Part shown: in pieces, positions 17,015 through 24,487 of the stretch | Layout: each line of letters starts with the position of its first letter | How positions within the stretch are numbered: position 1 is the first letter of the stretch | Made by a program: the position numbers and the translations under genes | The notes under the pieces: model-generated | Told to the model about the DNA's origin: nothing | What the model saw: the letters and a program-made list of their open reading frames with translations, nothing else | Database searches by the model: none | From: HGM04593 sp964512955 | GTDB lineage: Bacteria > Bacteroidota > Bacteroidia > Bacteroidales > Bacteroidaceae | Direction: 5' to 3' | NCBI GenBank assembly: GCA_964512955.1 | Contig: CAZEKX010000009.1 | Coordinates: forward strand, 1-47,014 | Length of the DNA stretch: 47,014 nucleotides

Positions 17015-17662
17015 ATGAAGGTTGTAGCATTTGTACCCATAAGACTTAACAGCAAACGAGTAGTAGGCAAGAATCTTAAACAGTTAGGAAACAAGCCTCT
17101 GTTAAGTTATATTTTGGAGACACTCACAAAAGTTCCCCAAATATCGGAAGTATATGTATATTGTAGTCAAGAGAGTATAATACCCTACTTGCCACAAGGC
17201 GTAAAGTTCCTAAAGAGAGATACGTCGCTCGACAGTGATGAGACACTGGGACAAGACATATACGATGCTTTTGTAAAAGATGTTGAAGCAGATGTATACA
17301 TGCTTGCACACACCACATCACCATTTATAAAAGCCCAAACAGTAGGAAGTGCAATAGATAAGGTGCTGTCGGGAGAACACGATTCGGCATTCTCGGCACA
17401 ACAAATTAGAACATTCACATGGTTCAACGGTAAACCTCTAAACTACAATCTTAAGGAGATACCGCGTACACAAACCATAGAACCCGTATATGTAGAGACA
17501 AGTGCATTCTATATTTTTCGTCGCGAAGTGTGGTGCGAACAACATCAAAGAGTAGGTAACACCCCGTATATGGCTATTGTAGATACCATAGAAGGTATAG
17601 ATATCGATTATCCCGAGGATTTTGAATTTGCAGAAAAAGTTATAGGCATTGAAAAACAGTAG
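17015..17662 (+). CDS. acylneuraminate cytidylyltransferase-like protein
   Basis: 215 residues from ATG 17015 (7 nt after the kdsD-like stop; an ATG at 16988 would overlap it). The N-terminal nucleotide-binding signature FVPIRLNSKRVVGKNLK is that of NeuA/KdsB-type CMP-sugar synthetases, and AHTTSPF fits the nucleotide/metal region. It most resembles the NeuA branch, without the longer KdsB features. It should activate a nonulosonic acid (sialic acid-like, or perhaps Kdo-like) to its CMP form. Sequence alone does not say which; pairing with an arabinose-5-phosphate isomerase points to Kdo or a related sugar. The stop codon lies inside a long hairpin. Confidence 0.75.
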   Translation: MKVVAFVPIRLNSKRVVGKNLKQLGNKPLLSYILETLTKVPQISEVYVYCSQESIIPYLPQGVKFLKRDTSLDSDETLGQDIYDAFVKDVEADVYMLAHTTSPFIKAQTVGSAIDKVLSGEHDSAFSAQQIRTFTWFNGKPLNYNLKEIPRTQTIEPVYVETSAFYIFRREVWCEQHQRVGNTPYMAIVDTIEGIDIDYPEDFEFAEKVIGIEKQ

Positions 17663-17706
17663 AATCAGTATAGGTAAGGATAGTTTCCTTGCCTATACTG
17701 ATTCTA
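17660..17706. terminator. 21-bp hairpin beginning in a stop codon
   Basis: Arms 17660-17680 and 17686-17706 pair over 21 bp (one G:U) with a 5-nt loop. The first arm begins with the TAG stop of the cytidylyltransferase gene. No U-run follows on the plus strand, so termination or 3'-end protection are both possible. It also lies just downstream of the convergent gene at 17716. Confidence 0.65.
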
Positions 17707-17715
17707 AAGATAGTA

Positions 17716-18024
17716 CTATTTCTTATCAGTCAAACCGAACGACTGCCACGTTTCGGGAGCAAAACTCTGCTTTATGGGTGTTTTGGACGATGTGTATGCA
17801 GCCTTAAGTTGCTCTAAACAACGATGGGCATTTTCACGAGCCTTTTTCAGTTCACTTTCAACATTGTCCTGTATACGTCCTGCCTCTTCCAGTTCTTTAC
17901 ACATTCCCGACAACATATCGACATCGATATTAATACCTTTTTTAACAAGCAGTTCATTCTGTTTTTTAACACCCTCAATTAAATCATGAGCCTTATTTAT
18001 GGGCTCCAAATAAATCTTATTCAT
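17716..18024 (-). CDS. hypothetical small helical protein
   Basis: 102 residues, almost entirely charged and helix-favouring (Lys/Glu-rich, heptad-like Leu spacing between about 15 and 75), so probably a coiled coil; a short Ser/Thr/Pro tail follows (TSSKTPIKQSFAPETW). No signal peptide or membrane segment. I do not recognise the family. It stands alone, convergent with the cytidylyltransferase gene, and no clear -7 element is seen upstream. A short accessory or regulatory protein is possible but unsupported. Confidence 0.6.
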   Translation of the reverse strand: MNKIYLEPINKAHDLIEGVKKQNELLVKKGINIDVDMLSGMCKELEEAGRIQDNVESELKKARENAHRCLEQLKAAYTSSKTPIKQSFAPETWQSFGLTDKK

Positions 18025-18246
18025 ATATCTAATTTTAAAATCCTTGATGTAAATTTATATAAAAAAGCAGAAACCCGCAAGCGTATATCGCGTTATATAT
18101 CAGCAATATACACATATCCAAAGGTTTGATTTTCAATCAAATTCAAAAATGTTAAAAAAACAAAAAAGCGCAATTTTACTACTATTTTAGGGACTTTTAA
18201 ACCTATATTTTCACAATAAAAATTACAATTTGGTATTTAAAAATCG

Positions 18247-18254
18247 TATCTTCG
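18247..18254 (+). promoter_or_regulatory. -7 element of fabG
   Basis: TATCTTCG followed by CA, TAnnTTCG type, 39 nt upstream of the fabG start. The only nearby TTTG (18229-18232) is too close to be a standard -33. The region 18025-18246 upstream has no other recognisable feature. Confidence 0.5.
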
Positions 18255-18293
18255 CAACATATAATATAACAGAACAAAACAATATAATAAGAT

Positions 18294-19040
18294 ATGAAAC
18301 TATTAGAAGGAAAAGTTGCGCTCATAACAGGTGCAACAAGAGGTATCGGTCGTGCAATTGCAACAAAATTTGCAGAGCAAGGTGCAAACATTGTATTTAC
18401 CTACCGTCAGAAGAACGGCACAGCAGAAGAGGTTGAAAATTGTATTGGAGCATTGGGAGTAAAATGTAAAGGATACGCAGCCGATGCTGCCGATTATGCA
18501 GCAACAGAAGAGATTGTCAAACAGGTTGTAGCCGACTTTGGTCGTATTGATATTCTTGTAAACAATGCGGGAATAACAAAAGATGGTTTGCTTATGCGTA
18601 TGAACGAGGAGCAGTGGGATGCTGTGATTACAACTAATCTTAAGTCGGTATTCAACTTTACACGTGCCGTGGTACCGGTAATGGCAAAGCAACGTTGCGG
18701 AAGCATTATAAACATGTCGTCGGTTGTAGGTGTAAGTGGAAATGCCGGACAATGCAACTACTCGGCATCAAAAGCCGGTCTCATAGGTTTTGCTAAATCG
18801 GTAGCAAAGGAGATGGGTCCTCGTGGTATACGTGCAAACTGCATTGCTCCGGGATTCATTCAAACAGACATGACATCGGCTCTGTCGGAAGAGATGCGCG
18901 AAGCATGGTGCAAGACTATTCCATTACGTCGTGGGGGTACTCCCGAAGATGTTGCAAACACAGCACTATTCCTTGCCAGCGATCTTTCGTCGTACGTAAC
19001 CGGGCAGGTTATTAACTGCTGTGGTGGTATGAACTGCTAA
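18294..19040 (+). CDS. fabG: 3-oxoacyl-[acyl-carrier-protein] reductase FabG
   Basis: 248 residues, typical for FabG. It is an NADPH-dependent short-chain dehydrogenase that reduces 3-oxoacyl-ACP in type II fatty acid elongation. Visible: cofactor motif GATRGIGRA (about 13-21), NNAG near residue 90, catalytic Ser in NMSSVVG, and YSASK with Tyr156 and Lys160, then PG for the mobile loop. Other SDR oxidoreductases share these motifs, but the overall match to FabG is strong. An LRR lipoprotein gene follows 18 nt downstream, probably cotranscribed. Confidence 0.93.
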   Translation: MKLLEGKVALITGATRGIGRAIATKFAEQGANIVFTYRQKNGTAEEVENCIGALGVKCKGYAADAADYAATEEIVKQVVADFGRIDILVNNAGITKDGLLMRMNEEQWDAVITTNLKSVFNFTRAVVPVMAKQRCGSIINMSSVVGVSGNAGQCNYSASKAGLIGFAKSVAKEMGPRGIRANCIAPGFIQTDMTSALSEEMREAWCKTIPLRRGGTPEDVANTALFLASDLSSYVTGQVINCCGGMNC

Positions 19041-19058
19041 ATAGTTGGCGACAATATA

Positions 19059-20225
19059 ATGCGACAAATAACTATAATATTTGCCACACTCTTTTTTGTG
19101 GCATGCAGTAATGTTCCGTCGATGAAACAGACAGCGACAACAGTAAAAGACTCACTCATTACTGTTGTATTCAACGATACCACCTCACTGCATTTCTGCA
19201 TAACAGAGAATGGAGAAGCCAAACTCACTTGGGACAGCAATACCCACAAAGAGTACTACTCTCCAAACCGCTACAAACATAGAGGAAGGTTGGTTATACC
19301 CGGTAAAATTGATGTAAACGGAAAATGTTACAACATTACAAGTATAGACGATTATGCACTGTTTCAACAAAGGGAAGTAACAGAACTTATAATACAGGAG
19401 GGTATTACACATATTGGCAAAAAAGCATTATCGGGATGCGACAAGTTAACACGCATAGAGTTACCCGGCACTCTTAAAAGCATTGACGAGGAGACACTAT
19501 CGCGTTGTAAGTCCATATTGGATATTCAATTACCCAATGGCATTACTAATATCGAAAAATATGCATTTCAAGGATGTTCATCGTTACAAAGTATTGAATT
19601 GCCTGCCACCGTTACTGAGATAAAAGAGGGTACATTCTTCAATTGTCAATCACTTACCGATGTAGAATTACCTGCAACATTGGAGTATATTGCACCATTA
19701 TCGTTTAGCAATTGCAGTGCATTAAAACAGATAGAAATACCCAAAAGCATAAAGAGATTGCACGAAGGAGTATTTTCATTGTGTACATCGCTACAAGAAG
19801 TAACATTACCCGAAAACTTAGATGAGATACCCGGAGAGATGTTTGCAGGATGTACATCTTTAGAAAGTATCAAAATTCCAGAAAACACAAGGAGAATAGG
19901 TTCGTCGGCATTTAGCGGATGTACAAGCCTCACCGATGTAATATTTAATGATTGCTTAGAAGTAATAGAGATGGCAGCCTTTAACGAATGTCATTCACTA
20001 AGTGACGTTGAACTACCTGTAAGTCTTAAAGAGGTGCAATCGTTTGCCTTTGCCAACTGTACAATAAAGGAACTTCATCTTAAGCATACACAACCATTTG
20101 AAATTGGGAAAGACCTTGCACTACCCAATAACGACTGCAAGATTTTTGTTCCGCGAGGAACCATAGACCATTTTCAGTTTAAACCTGTATGGAAAGGGTA
20201 TCTGTTACTGGAGGAGAAGCATTAA
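19059..20225 (+). CDS. BspA-type leucine-rich repeat lipoprotein
   Basis: 388 residues. The N-terminus MRQITIIFATLFFVACS has a lipobox-like VAC-S, so a lipoprotein is likely. After a spacer of about 90 residues come at least nine LRR_5/BspA repeats of about 23 residues with the pattern I..gaF.gC.sL..i.lP..l..I (for example AFQGCSSLQSIELPATVTEI). Repeats of this type make an extended solenoid at the cell surface and are linked to adhesion in Bacteroidales. It starts 18 nt after fabG and is followed by a strong hairpin. The association with fabG is probably transcriptional only. Confidence 0.85.
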   Translation: MRQITIIFATLFFVACSNVPSMKQTATTVKDSLITVVFNDTTSLHFCITENGEAKLTWDSNTHKEYYSPNRYKHRGRLVIPGKIDVNGKCYNITSIDDYALFQQREVTELIIQEGITHIGKKALSGCDKLTRIELPGTLKSIDEETLSRCKSILDIQLPNGITNIEKYAFQGCSSLQSIELPATVTEIKEGTFFNCQSLTDVELPATLEYIAPLSFSNCSALKQIEIPKSIKRLHEGVFSLCTSLQEVTLPENLDEIPGEMFAGCTSLESIKIPENTRRIGSSAFSGCTSLTDVIFNDCLEVIEMAAFNECHSLSDVELPVSLKEVQSFAFANCTIKELHLKHTQPFEIGKDLALPNNDCKIFVPRGTIDHFQFKPVWKGYLLLEEKH

Positions 20226-20245
20226 TCATGTAACAAACATACAGA

Positions 20246-20286
20246 TTATCTCCCAACCAAACTATGGATGATTGGTTGGGAGATAA
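20246..20286. terminator. bidirectional terminator
   Basis: A perfect 15-bp stem (20246-20260 with 20272-20286), 11-nt loop, between convergent genes; the plus side continues CAATATTATTTTC. Confidence 0.8.
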
Positions 20287-20291
20287 CAATA

Positions 20292-22157
20292 TTATTTTCT
20301 AAACCTGATAGGAAGAGAACAACTAATGGGGACAACCGGCAAATTATCGGGATTATTAACCACCCACCTTGGCATTGCAGATACTACCCTAACCGCCTCA
20401 TCGGACAACATGCGAGCATGTTGGGAGTTTAATTTCTTAATAGAATCATTTGAAAAGAGACTCGCCTTTAGCGCTCTAACATTGTTCACCACCCCATTCT
20501 CGTTCACATCGAATTCCACAAAGACGTCCCCTTGCAACCCTACAGTTTGTGCCTCCTTTGGGTAACATGTTATATTGTTCAAAAACCGAACTAATTCTTT
20601 CCAACCACCGGGATATTCTGCCTTTGCTACTTTTTCATCAAGACCGACCATCGTTTTTTTCGAATCCTGTACCTTTTTGTCGTACGATACTTTGAGTCCA
20701 CCAACATATTCGGTAACACGAACGTCCCCTGTAGTATTATTTACATCGGTAATAGAAAGAACCGCCCTCTCTTTCATCTCTTCATCAATATTATTTTGAA
20801 GAATAAATGCTACCGGCAATACAAATCTTACTCTGACAACTTCACCACCTTGCTTGCCCGGTTTCCATTTAGGCATGCTCTCTACGACACGTACAGCCTC
20901 GGCGTCTAATGAGGTATCTCCGGAACTCTTCATAATTTCGGCATTGGTTACCGAACCATCCTTCTCCACTATAAACCTGACAAACGCGCGTCCTTGCGAA
21001 CCATTCTTACGACTATCTTCGGGATATTTTATACTCTTTTGAAGATATTTCATCAGTTCATTCATTCCACCGGGATATTCGGGTTGCTCTTCCACAACCA
21101 TATACGTCTGCTCTTCTTGCGCCGGCGTATTACCCTCATTCATTTTTTTAGCACTCGCCTTGTTGGCGTTTACAACAATTTCATTAACTTTGTTACCGGA
21201 ATTGTCTACCCCCTCTTCGGACGAGAAGGAGCAAGCGACAATCGCCGCAACAGGCACAATGTACAAAGCCTTTGCACATCGCCATGAACTGGATTTTTTC
21301 TTGCACATCATAGTGATACGTTTTTTAGTTAAACTGTGATTAAAGCTGTTGGCAATAGAGTAGAGCCTTGCGCCAACGGCTTTTTTTATTATTAAAAGTT
21401 GATAATGTTTTACATCTGTACCATCTGCTATAACTGCCTCGTCCGCCTCATATTCATGAATATCTTTCAAAACACTCTTCATTATCCACGCCATTGGATT
21501 AAACCACTGAAGTATTATCAATGAATCGATAAACAGAATATCAAAGGAGTGCATTTTACGCACATGCGCCATTTCGTGTGCAATAATCTCACGACCTCCA
21601 TCGGAGAGATCCGCTTTTGAACAGACTATCCACCAAAACCAACTAAAAGGTTTCTCCTTGCCATTATGGATTAACAATACCGCATTACACAGTTCATAAG
21701 GTGTATTGATTTCACGTTTACACTTTTTCATTATATAAATTACGCATATATACATATAAAGAAGGCGTAGCAATAATGTTATAGCCACTGCAAAGTATAT
21801 TATTGTAAAATAATCTAAAGGTGTAAGAGTATCAAAAACAGATATTTCATGAACAACTGCCAATTGCACAGTATTGTTTGTTTTTAAAGGCAAATGGGTA
21901 TCCATAGCAATCTCTGTAACATCGGCAACAGCAGTACCGATACCAAACATATTTTCAATTGCAACTCCTACTTTTGAAAATGGTGTATCCATGCCAATAT
22001 TTACCATTGGCAACAGCAACGATAGAACCGCAATTACAAGAATCAGAAAGCGGTTAAACCGATGAAAAGTCTCATTTATCATCAATGGTAGAAATAATGC
22101 CATTGACAAAGCCAATAATAGCGAAGACTTAACAAGATATAAAAACAGAGTTTCCAT
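20292..22157 (-). CDS. BlaR1/MecR1-like M56 metallopeptidase with two TonB domains
   Basis: 621 residues from ATG 22157, 10 nt after the BlaI stop; an upstream TTG is rejected. Four or so N-terminal membrane helices surround the M56 zinc site HEMAH (His194-His198), with EADEA further on. A helix near 290-310 ends in a Cys-Ser, and two tandem TonB C-terminal domains follow (about 350-445, EYPGGMNELMKYLQ ... SMPKWKPG; and about 525-621, EYPGGWKELVRFL ... AMPRW). Classical BlaR1 has a beta-lactam-binding sensor domain instead. By analogy the protease cleaves or inactivates BlaI on sensing a periplasmic signal. The TonB domains may sense envelope state or contact outer-membrane transporters. Confidence 0.88.
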   Translation of the reverse strand: METLFLYLVKSSLLLALSMALFLPLMINETFHRFNRFLILVIAVLSLLLPMVNIGMDTPFSKVGVAIENMFGIGTAVADVTEIAMDTHLPLKTNNTVQLAVVHEISVFDTLTPLDYFTIIYFAVAITLLLRLLYMYICVIYIMKKCKREINTPYELCNAVLLIHNGKEKPFSWFWWIVCSKADLSDGGREIIAHEMAHVRKMHSFDILFIDSLIILQWFNPMAWIMKSVLKDIHEYEADEAVIADGTDVKHYQLLIIKKAVGARLYSIANSFNHSLTKKRITMMCKKKSSSWRCAKALYIVPVAAIVACSFSSEEGVDNSGNKVNEIVVNANKASAKKMNEGNTPAQEEQTYMVVEEQPEYPGGMNELMKYLQKSIKYPEDSRKNGSQGRAFVRFIVEKDGSVTNAEIMKSSGDTSLDAEAVRVVESMPKWKPGKQGGEVVRVRFVLPVAFILQNNIDEEMKERAVLSITDVNNTTGDVRVTEYVGGLKVSYDKKVQDSKKTMVGLDEKVAKAEYPGGWKELVRFLNNITCYPKEAQTVGLQGDVFVEFDVNENGVVNNVRALKASLFSNDSIKKLNSQHARMLSDEAVRVVSAMPRWVVNNPDNLPVVPISCSLPIRFRK

Positions 22158-22167
22158 TATCTTATAA

Positions 22168-22524
22168 TTAAGAATTTTCAACTTTCTTAATAAGTTCCTT
22201 CAATTCATCGAGTGAGATTTTTTCTTCCTCCACCAAAGAAGAAACAGCATTCAGATATGAACTGCCAAAGTATCTGTTTACAATACTCTTAAGACTACTT
22301 CTACCATACTCATTTTCGCCAACAGCAGCATAATACTGATATGTATTTCCAAAAACCTTATGGGCCACAAAGCCCTTTTCTTCCAAACCGCGTACAATTG
22401 TAGAAATGGTGTTAAAGTGCGGTTTAGGTTCATCGAAACAGACTATAAGTTCTTTTACAAACATAGGTCCTTTTGTCCAAAAGAGATTCATTATCTCCTC
22501 TTCGCGTTTTGTCAATCCTTTCAT
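22168..22524 (-). CDS. blaI: BlaI/MecI/CopY-family repressor
   Basis: 118 residues. A winged-helix DNA-binding domain (about 1-75; KREEEIMNLFWTKGPMFVKEL, TISTIVRGLEEKGFVAHK) and a C-terminal dimerisation helix region match BlaI/MecI, where the homologue represses its own operon until the M56 partner cleaves it. It is the first gene of the blaI-M56 pair. Upstream lie three 17-bp AACTA-N7-TAGTT dyads, and a -7 element overlaps the one furthest from the gene. That is the arrangement expected for autorepression. The symbol is used by family only; beta-lactam resistance is not implied. Confidence 0.9.
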   Translation of the reverse strand: MKGLTKREEEIMNLFWTKGPMFVKELIVCFDEPKPHFNTISTIVRGLEEKGFVAHKVFGNTYQYYAAVGENEYGRSSLKSIVNRYFGSSYLNAVSSLVEEEKISLDELKELIKKVENS

Positions 22525-22528
22525 ATAA

Positions 22529-22545
22529 AACTATATTTTTTAGTT
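22529..22545 (-). promoter_or_regulatory. putative BlaI operator O1
   Basis: Dyad AACTA-TATTTTT-TAGTT, 5 nt from the blaI start codon. One of three such dyads (see 22559 and 22580). Confidence 0.65.
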
Positions 22546-22558
22546 CACGTTGCAAATA

Positions 22559-22575
22559 AACTATTTTTTATAGTT
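22559..22575 (-). promoter_or_regulatory. putative BlaI operator O2
   Basis: Dyad AACTA-TTTTTTA-TAGTT, starting 30 bp from O1. Its outer arms extend to six pairs (AACTAT/ATAGTT). Confidence 0.65.
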
Positions 22576-22576
22576 G

Positions 22577-22584
22577 CAAAACTA
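22577..22584 (-). promoter_or_regulatory. -7 element of the blaI-M56 operon
   Basis: The minus strand reads TAGTTTTG (TAnnTTTG), 52 nt upstream of the blaI ATG and overlapping operator O3. Confidence 0.6.
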
Positions 22585-22596
22585 ATTTTATTAGTT
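22580..22596 (-). promoter_or_regulatory. putative BlaI operator O3
   Basis: Dyad AACTA-ATTTTAT-TAGTT, starting 21 bp from O2, with six pairs (AACTAA/TTAGTT). It overlaps the -7 element at 22577-22584, so a bound repressor would block RNA polymerase. Confidence 0.68.
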
Positions 22597-22631
22597 AATA
22601 AAACTTAATTAATGAAATTTTATTAAATAAA

Positions 22632-22666
22632 GCGGGAACAGTGGTTGTAAAGACTACTGTTCCCGC
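22632..22666 (-). terminator. intrinsic terminator of pyrG
   Basis: 11-bp stem GCGGGAACAGT/ACTGTTCCCGC with a 13-nt loop, 29 nt after the pyrG stop; the minus strand continues TTTATTTAAT. Confidence 0.85.
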
Positions 22667-22695
22667 CTATAATTTTTTATTATTATATTCTATGT

Positions 22696-24300
22696 TTATC
22701 CTTTCTTGGCAACAACGTTTTTAAGGAAATCCATTATTATCGGACTGGGATGAAGCACCGTACTCGAATACTCGGGATGGAACTCAACACCAATATACCA
22801 GTCGTTCGAAGATAACTCTATGATTTCCACGATACCACTTTCGGGGTTAAAACCGGTACACATCATTCCCGCCTTCTCAAACTCCTTAATATAATCGGAA
22901 TTAAACTCATAACGATGACGATGACGTTCAACAATTTTGTCTACACCGTATGCATCGTATGCCTTACTACCCTTAACAAGTTCACATTCGTAACCACCAA
23001 GACGCATCACATTGCCATTATTACTTAGCGCCTTCTTCTCCTCCATCATATCTACAACATTGTGCTTTGTCTTTTCATCTATGTCGGGACAATTGGCATC
23101 GGCATAACCCATGACATTACGTGCATACTCTATTGTCATCACATGCATACCAAGACAAATACCAAGTGTTACAAGGTTGTTTTCGCGACAATATTTTGCT
23201 GCGGCAATTTTTCCATCGAGACCGCGTTGCCCGAATCCCGGACAGATAACATATCCATCCATTCCTGCCAACATTTCTGCTACATTGTTATCATTGATGG
23301 CCTCACTATTGATAAAATGGCATTTAACCTTACTATCGTGATAAACACCCGACTGTGAAAGACTCTCCATAAGGCTCTTGTAAGCATCCTGTAAATCATA
23401 CTTACCAACCAAACCAATATTTAAAACACGCTCGGCATTGTTACGACGCTCAATAAAGGTACGCCAAGGAATTAGTCCCGGGGTCTCTCCTACCTCCATA
23501 CCTGTAAGACGTAGGATGGCAGCATCCAAACCTTGCTCCTGCATTCTTATAGGTACCTCATAAATTGAAGGTACATCGAGACTCTGCACCACACAATCGA
23601 CCTGTACGTTGCAGAAACTTGCAACCTTAGACATTAGAGAAGGATCCAAATAATGTTCCGCACGAAGCACAAGACAGTCGGGCTGTATACCAAGACTCTG
23701 TAACTGCTTAACACTATGCTGTGTTGGCTTTGTTTTTAACTCACCGGCTGCCGATAAATAAGGAACGTATGTAAGATGTACGCACACCGCACGTTTGCCA
23801 AGTTCCCACTTCAACTGACGAATTGCTTCGAGATAAGGTAATCCCTCGATATCTCCTACTGTACCACCTATCTCTGTGATAACAAAATCCAAGTCCTCTT
23901 TTTTGCTGACAAGAAGCATATTGCGCTTAATCTCGTCGGTAATATGAGGAATAACCTGTACGGTTTTTCCAAGGTAGTCGCCACGACGCTCCTTTTCTAT
24001 TACATCGCGATATATGCGACCTGTTGTAAAGGTGTTCCAACGAGTTGTTTTAATATCGGTAAAACGCTCGTAGTGTCCAAGGTCGAGATCGGTTTCGCGA
24101 CCATCTATAGTTACGTAACACTCTCCATGCTCATTAGGGTTCAGAGTTCCAGGATCCACGTTTATATATGGGTCGAACTTTTGTATTGTTATTTTATACC
24201 CTCTTGCCTGCAATAATTTTCCGATAGACGAAGATATTACTCCTTTACCCAACGAGGAGGCAACTCCACCCGTTACAAAAATGTACTTTGTGTCAGCCAC
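22696..24300 (-). CDS. pyrG: CTP synthase
   Basis: 534 residues, full length. It makes CTP from UTP, ATP and glutamine. The synthetase domain is canonical (FVTGGVASSLGKGVISSS, KFDPYINVDPGTLNPNEHGE, GGTVGDIEGLPYLEA). The class I glutaminase domain has Cys382 in GICLGM and the HPE of EFHPEY, but differs where the substrate glutamine is held. The usual Gln after LGM is His386, the Glu of the usual ANSTE is Asp406 (ANCPD), and QFHPE reads EFHPE. Ammonia-dependent or altered glutamine use is possible. It is monocistronic, with a -7 element about 100 nt upstream and a hairpin at the expected mRNA 5' end. Confidence 0.95.
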   Translation of the reverse strand: MADTKYIFVTGGVASSLGKGVISSSIGKLLQARGYKITIQKFDPYINVDPGTLNPNEHGECYVTIDGRETDLDLGHYERFTDIKTTRWNTFTTGRIYRDVIEKERRGDYLGKTVQVIPHITDEIKRNMLLVSKKEDLDFVITEIGGTVGDIEGLPYLEAIRQLKWELGKRAVCVHLTYVPYLSAAGELKTKPTQHSVKQLQSLGIQPDCLVLRAEHYLDPSLMSKVASFCNVQVDCVVQSLDVPSIYEVPIRMQEQGLDAAILRLTGMEVGETPGLIPWRTFIERRNNAERVLNIGLVGKYDLQDAYKSLMESLSQSGVYHDSKVKCHFINSEAINDNNVAEMLAGMDGYVICPGFGQRGLDGKIAAAKYCRENNLVTLGICLGMHVMTIEYARNVMGYADANCPDIDEKTKHNVVDMMEEKKALSNNGNVMRLGGYECELVKGSKAYDAYGVDKIVERHRHRYEFNSDYIKEFEKAGMMCTGFNPESGIVEIIELSSNDWYIGVEFHPEYSSTVLHPSPIIMDFLKNVVAKKG

Positions 24301-24337
24301 TGTTTTATAAATTAAATAGTTAAAATATATTAGTCTC

Positions 24338-24355
24338 TATGCCTCAAGAGGCATA
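24338..24355 (-). promoter_or_regulatory. hairpin in the pyrG leader
   Basis: TATGCCTC/GAGGCATA, 8 pairs around AA, in the middle of the roughly 95-nt pyrG leader. Could be part of a folded regulatory leader; no U-tract follows. Confidence 0.5.
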
Positions 24356-24374
24356 TCTGTACATTAAACAATAT

Positions 24375-24398
24375 GGTGCGGAAAACGTTTTCCGCACC
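24375..24398 (-). promoter_or_regulatory. perfect 24-bp palindrome at the expected pyrG mRNA 5' end
   Basis: GGTGCGGAAAAC/GTTTTCCGCACC, 12 pairs. On the minus strand it starts 2 nt after the -7 element TATCTTTG, so the first transcribed bases probably lie in this palindrome. It could be a protein-binding dyad at the start site or a 5'-end hairpin. Confidence 0.6.
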
Positions 24399-24399
24399 G

Positions 24400-24407
24400 C
24401 AAAGATA
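24400..24407 (-). promoter_or_regulatory. -7 element of pyrG
   Basis: The minus strand reads TATCTTTG, a perfect TAnnTTTG; no clear TTTG at -33. Confidence 0.6.
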
Positions 24408-24420
24408 AAAAAGAATTTTT

Positions 24421-24458
24421 ACACCCTATTCACATTTGGTAAGAAAAAAACAGGGTGT
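24421..24458 (-). terminator. weak terminator candidate after the his operon
   Basis: 7-bp stem ACACCCT/AGGGTGT with a long T-rich loop; the minus strand continues AAAAATTCTTTTTT. It may end the his operon/lipoprotein transcript before pyrG. Confidence 0.35.
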
Positions 24459-24487
24459 TAATAATTATTTTCAATAAATATTCGTTA

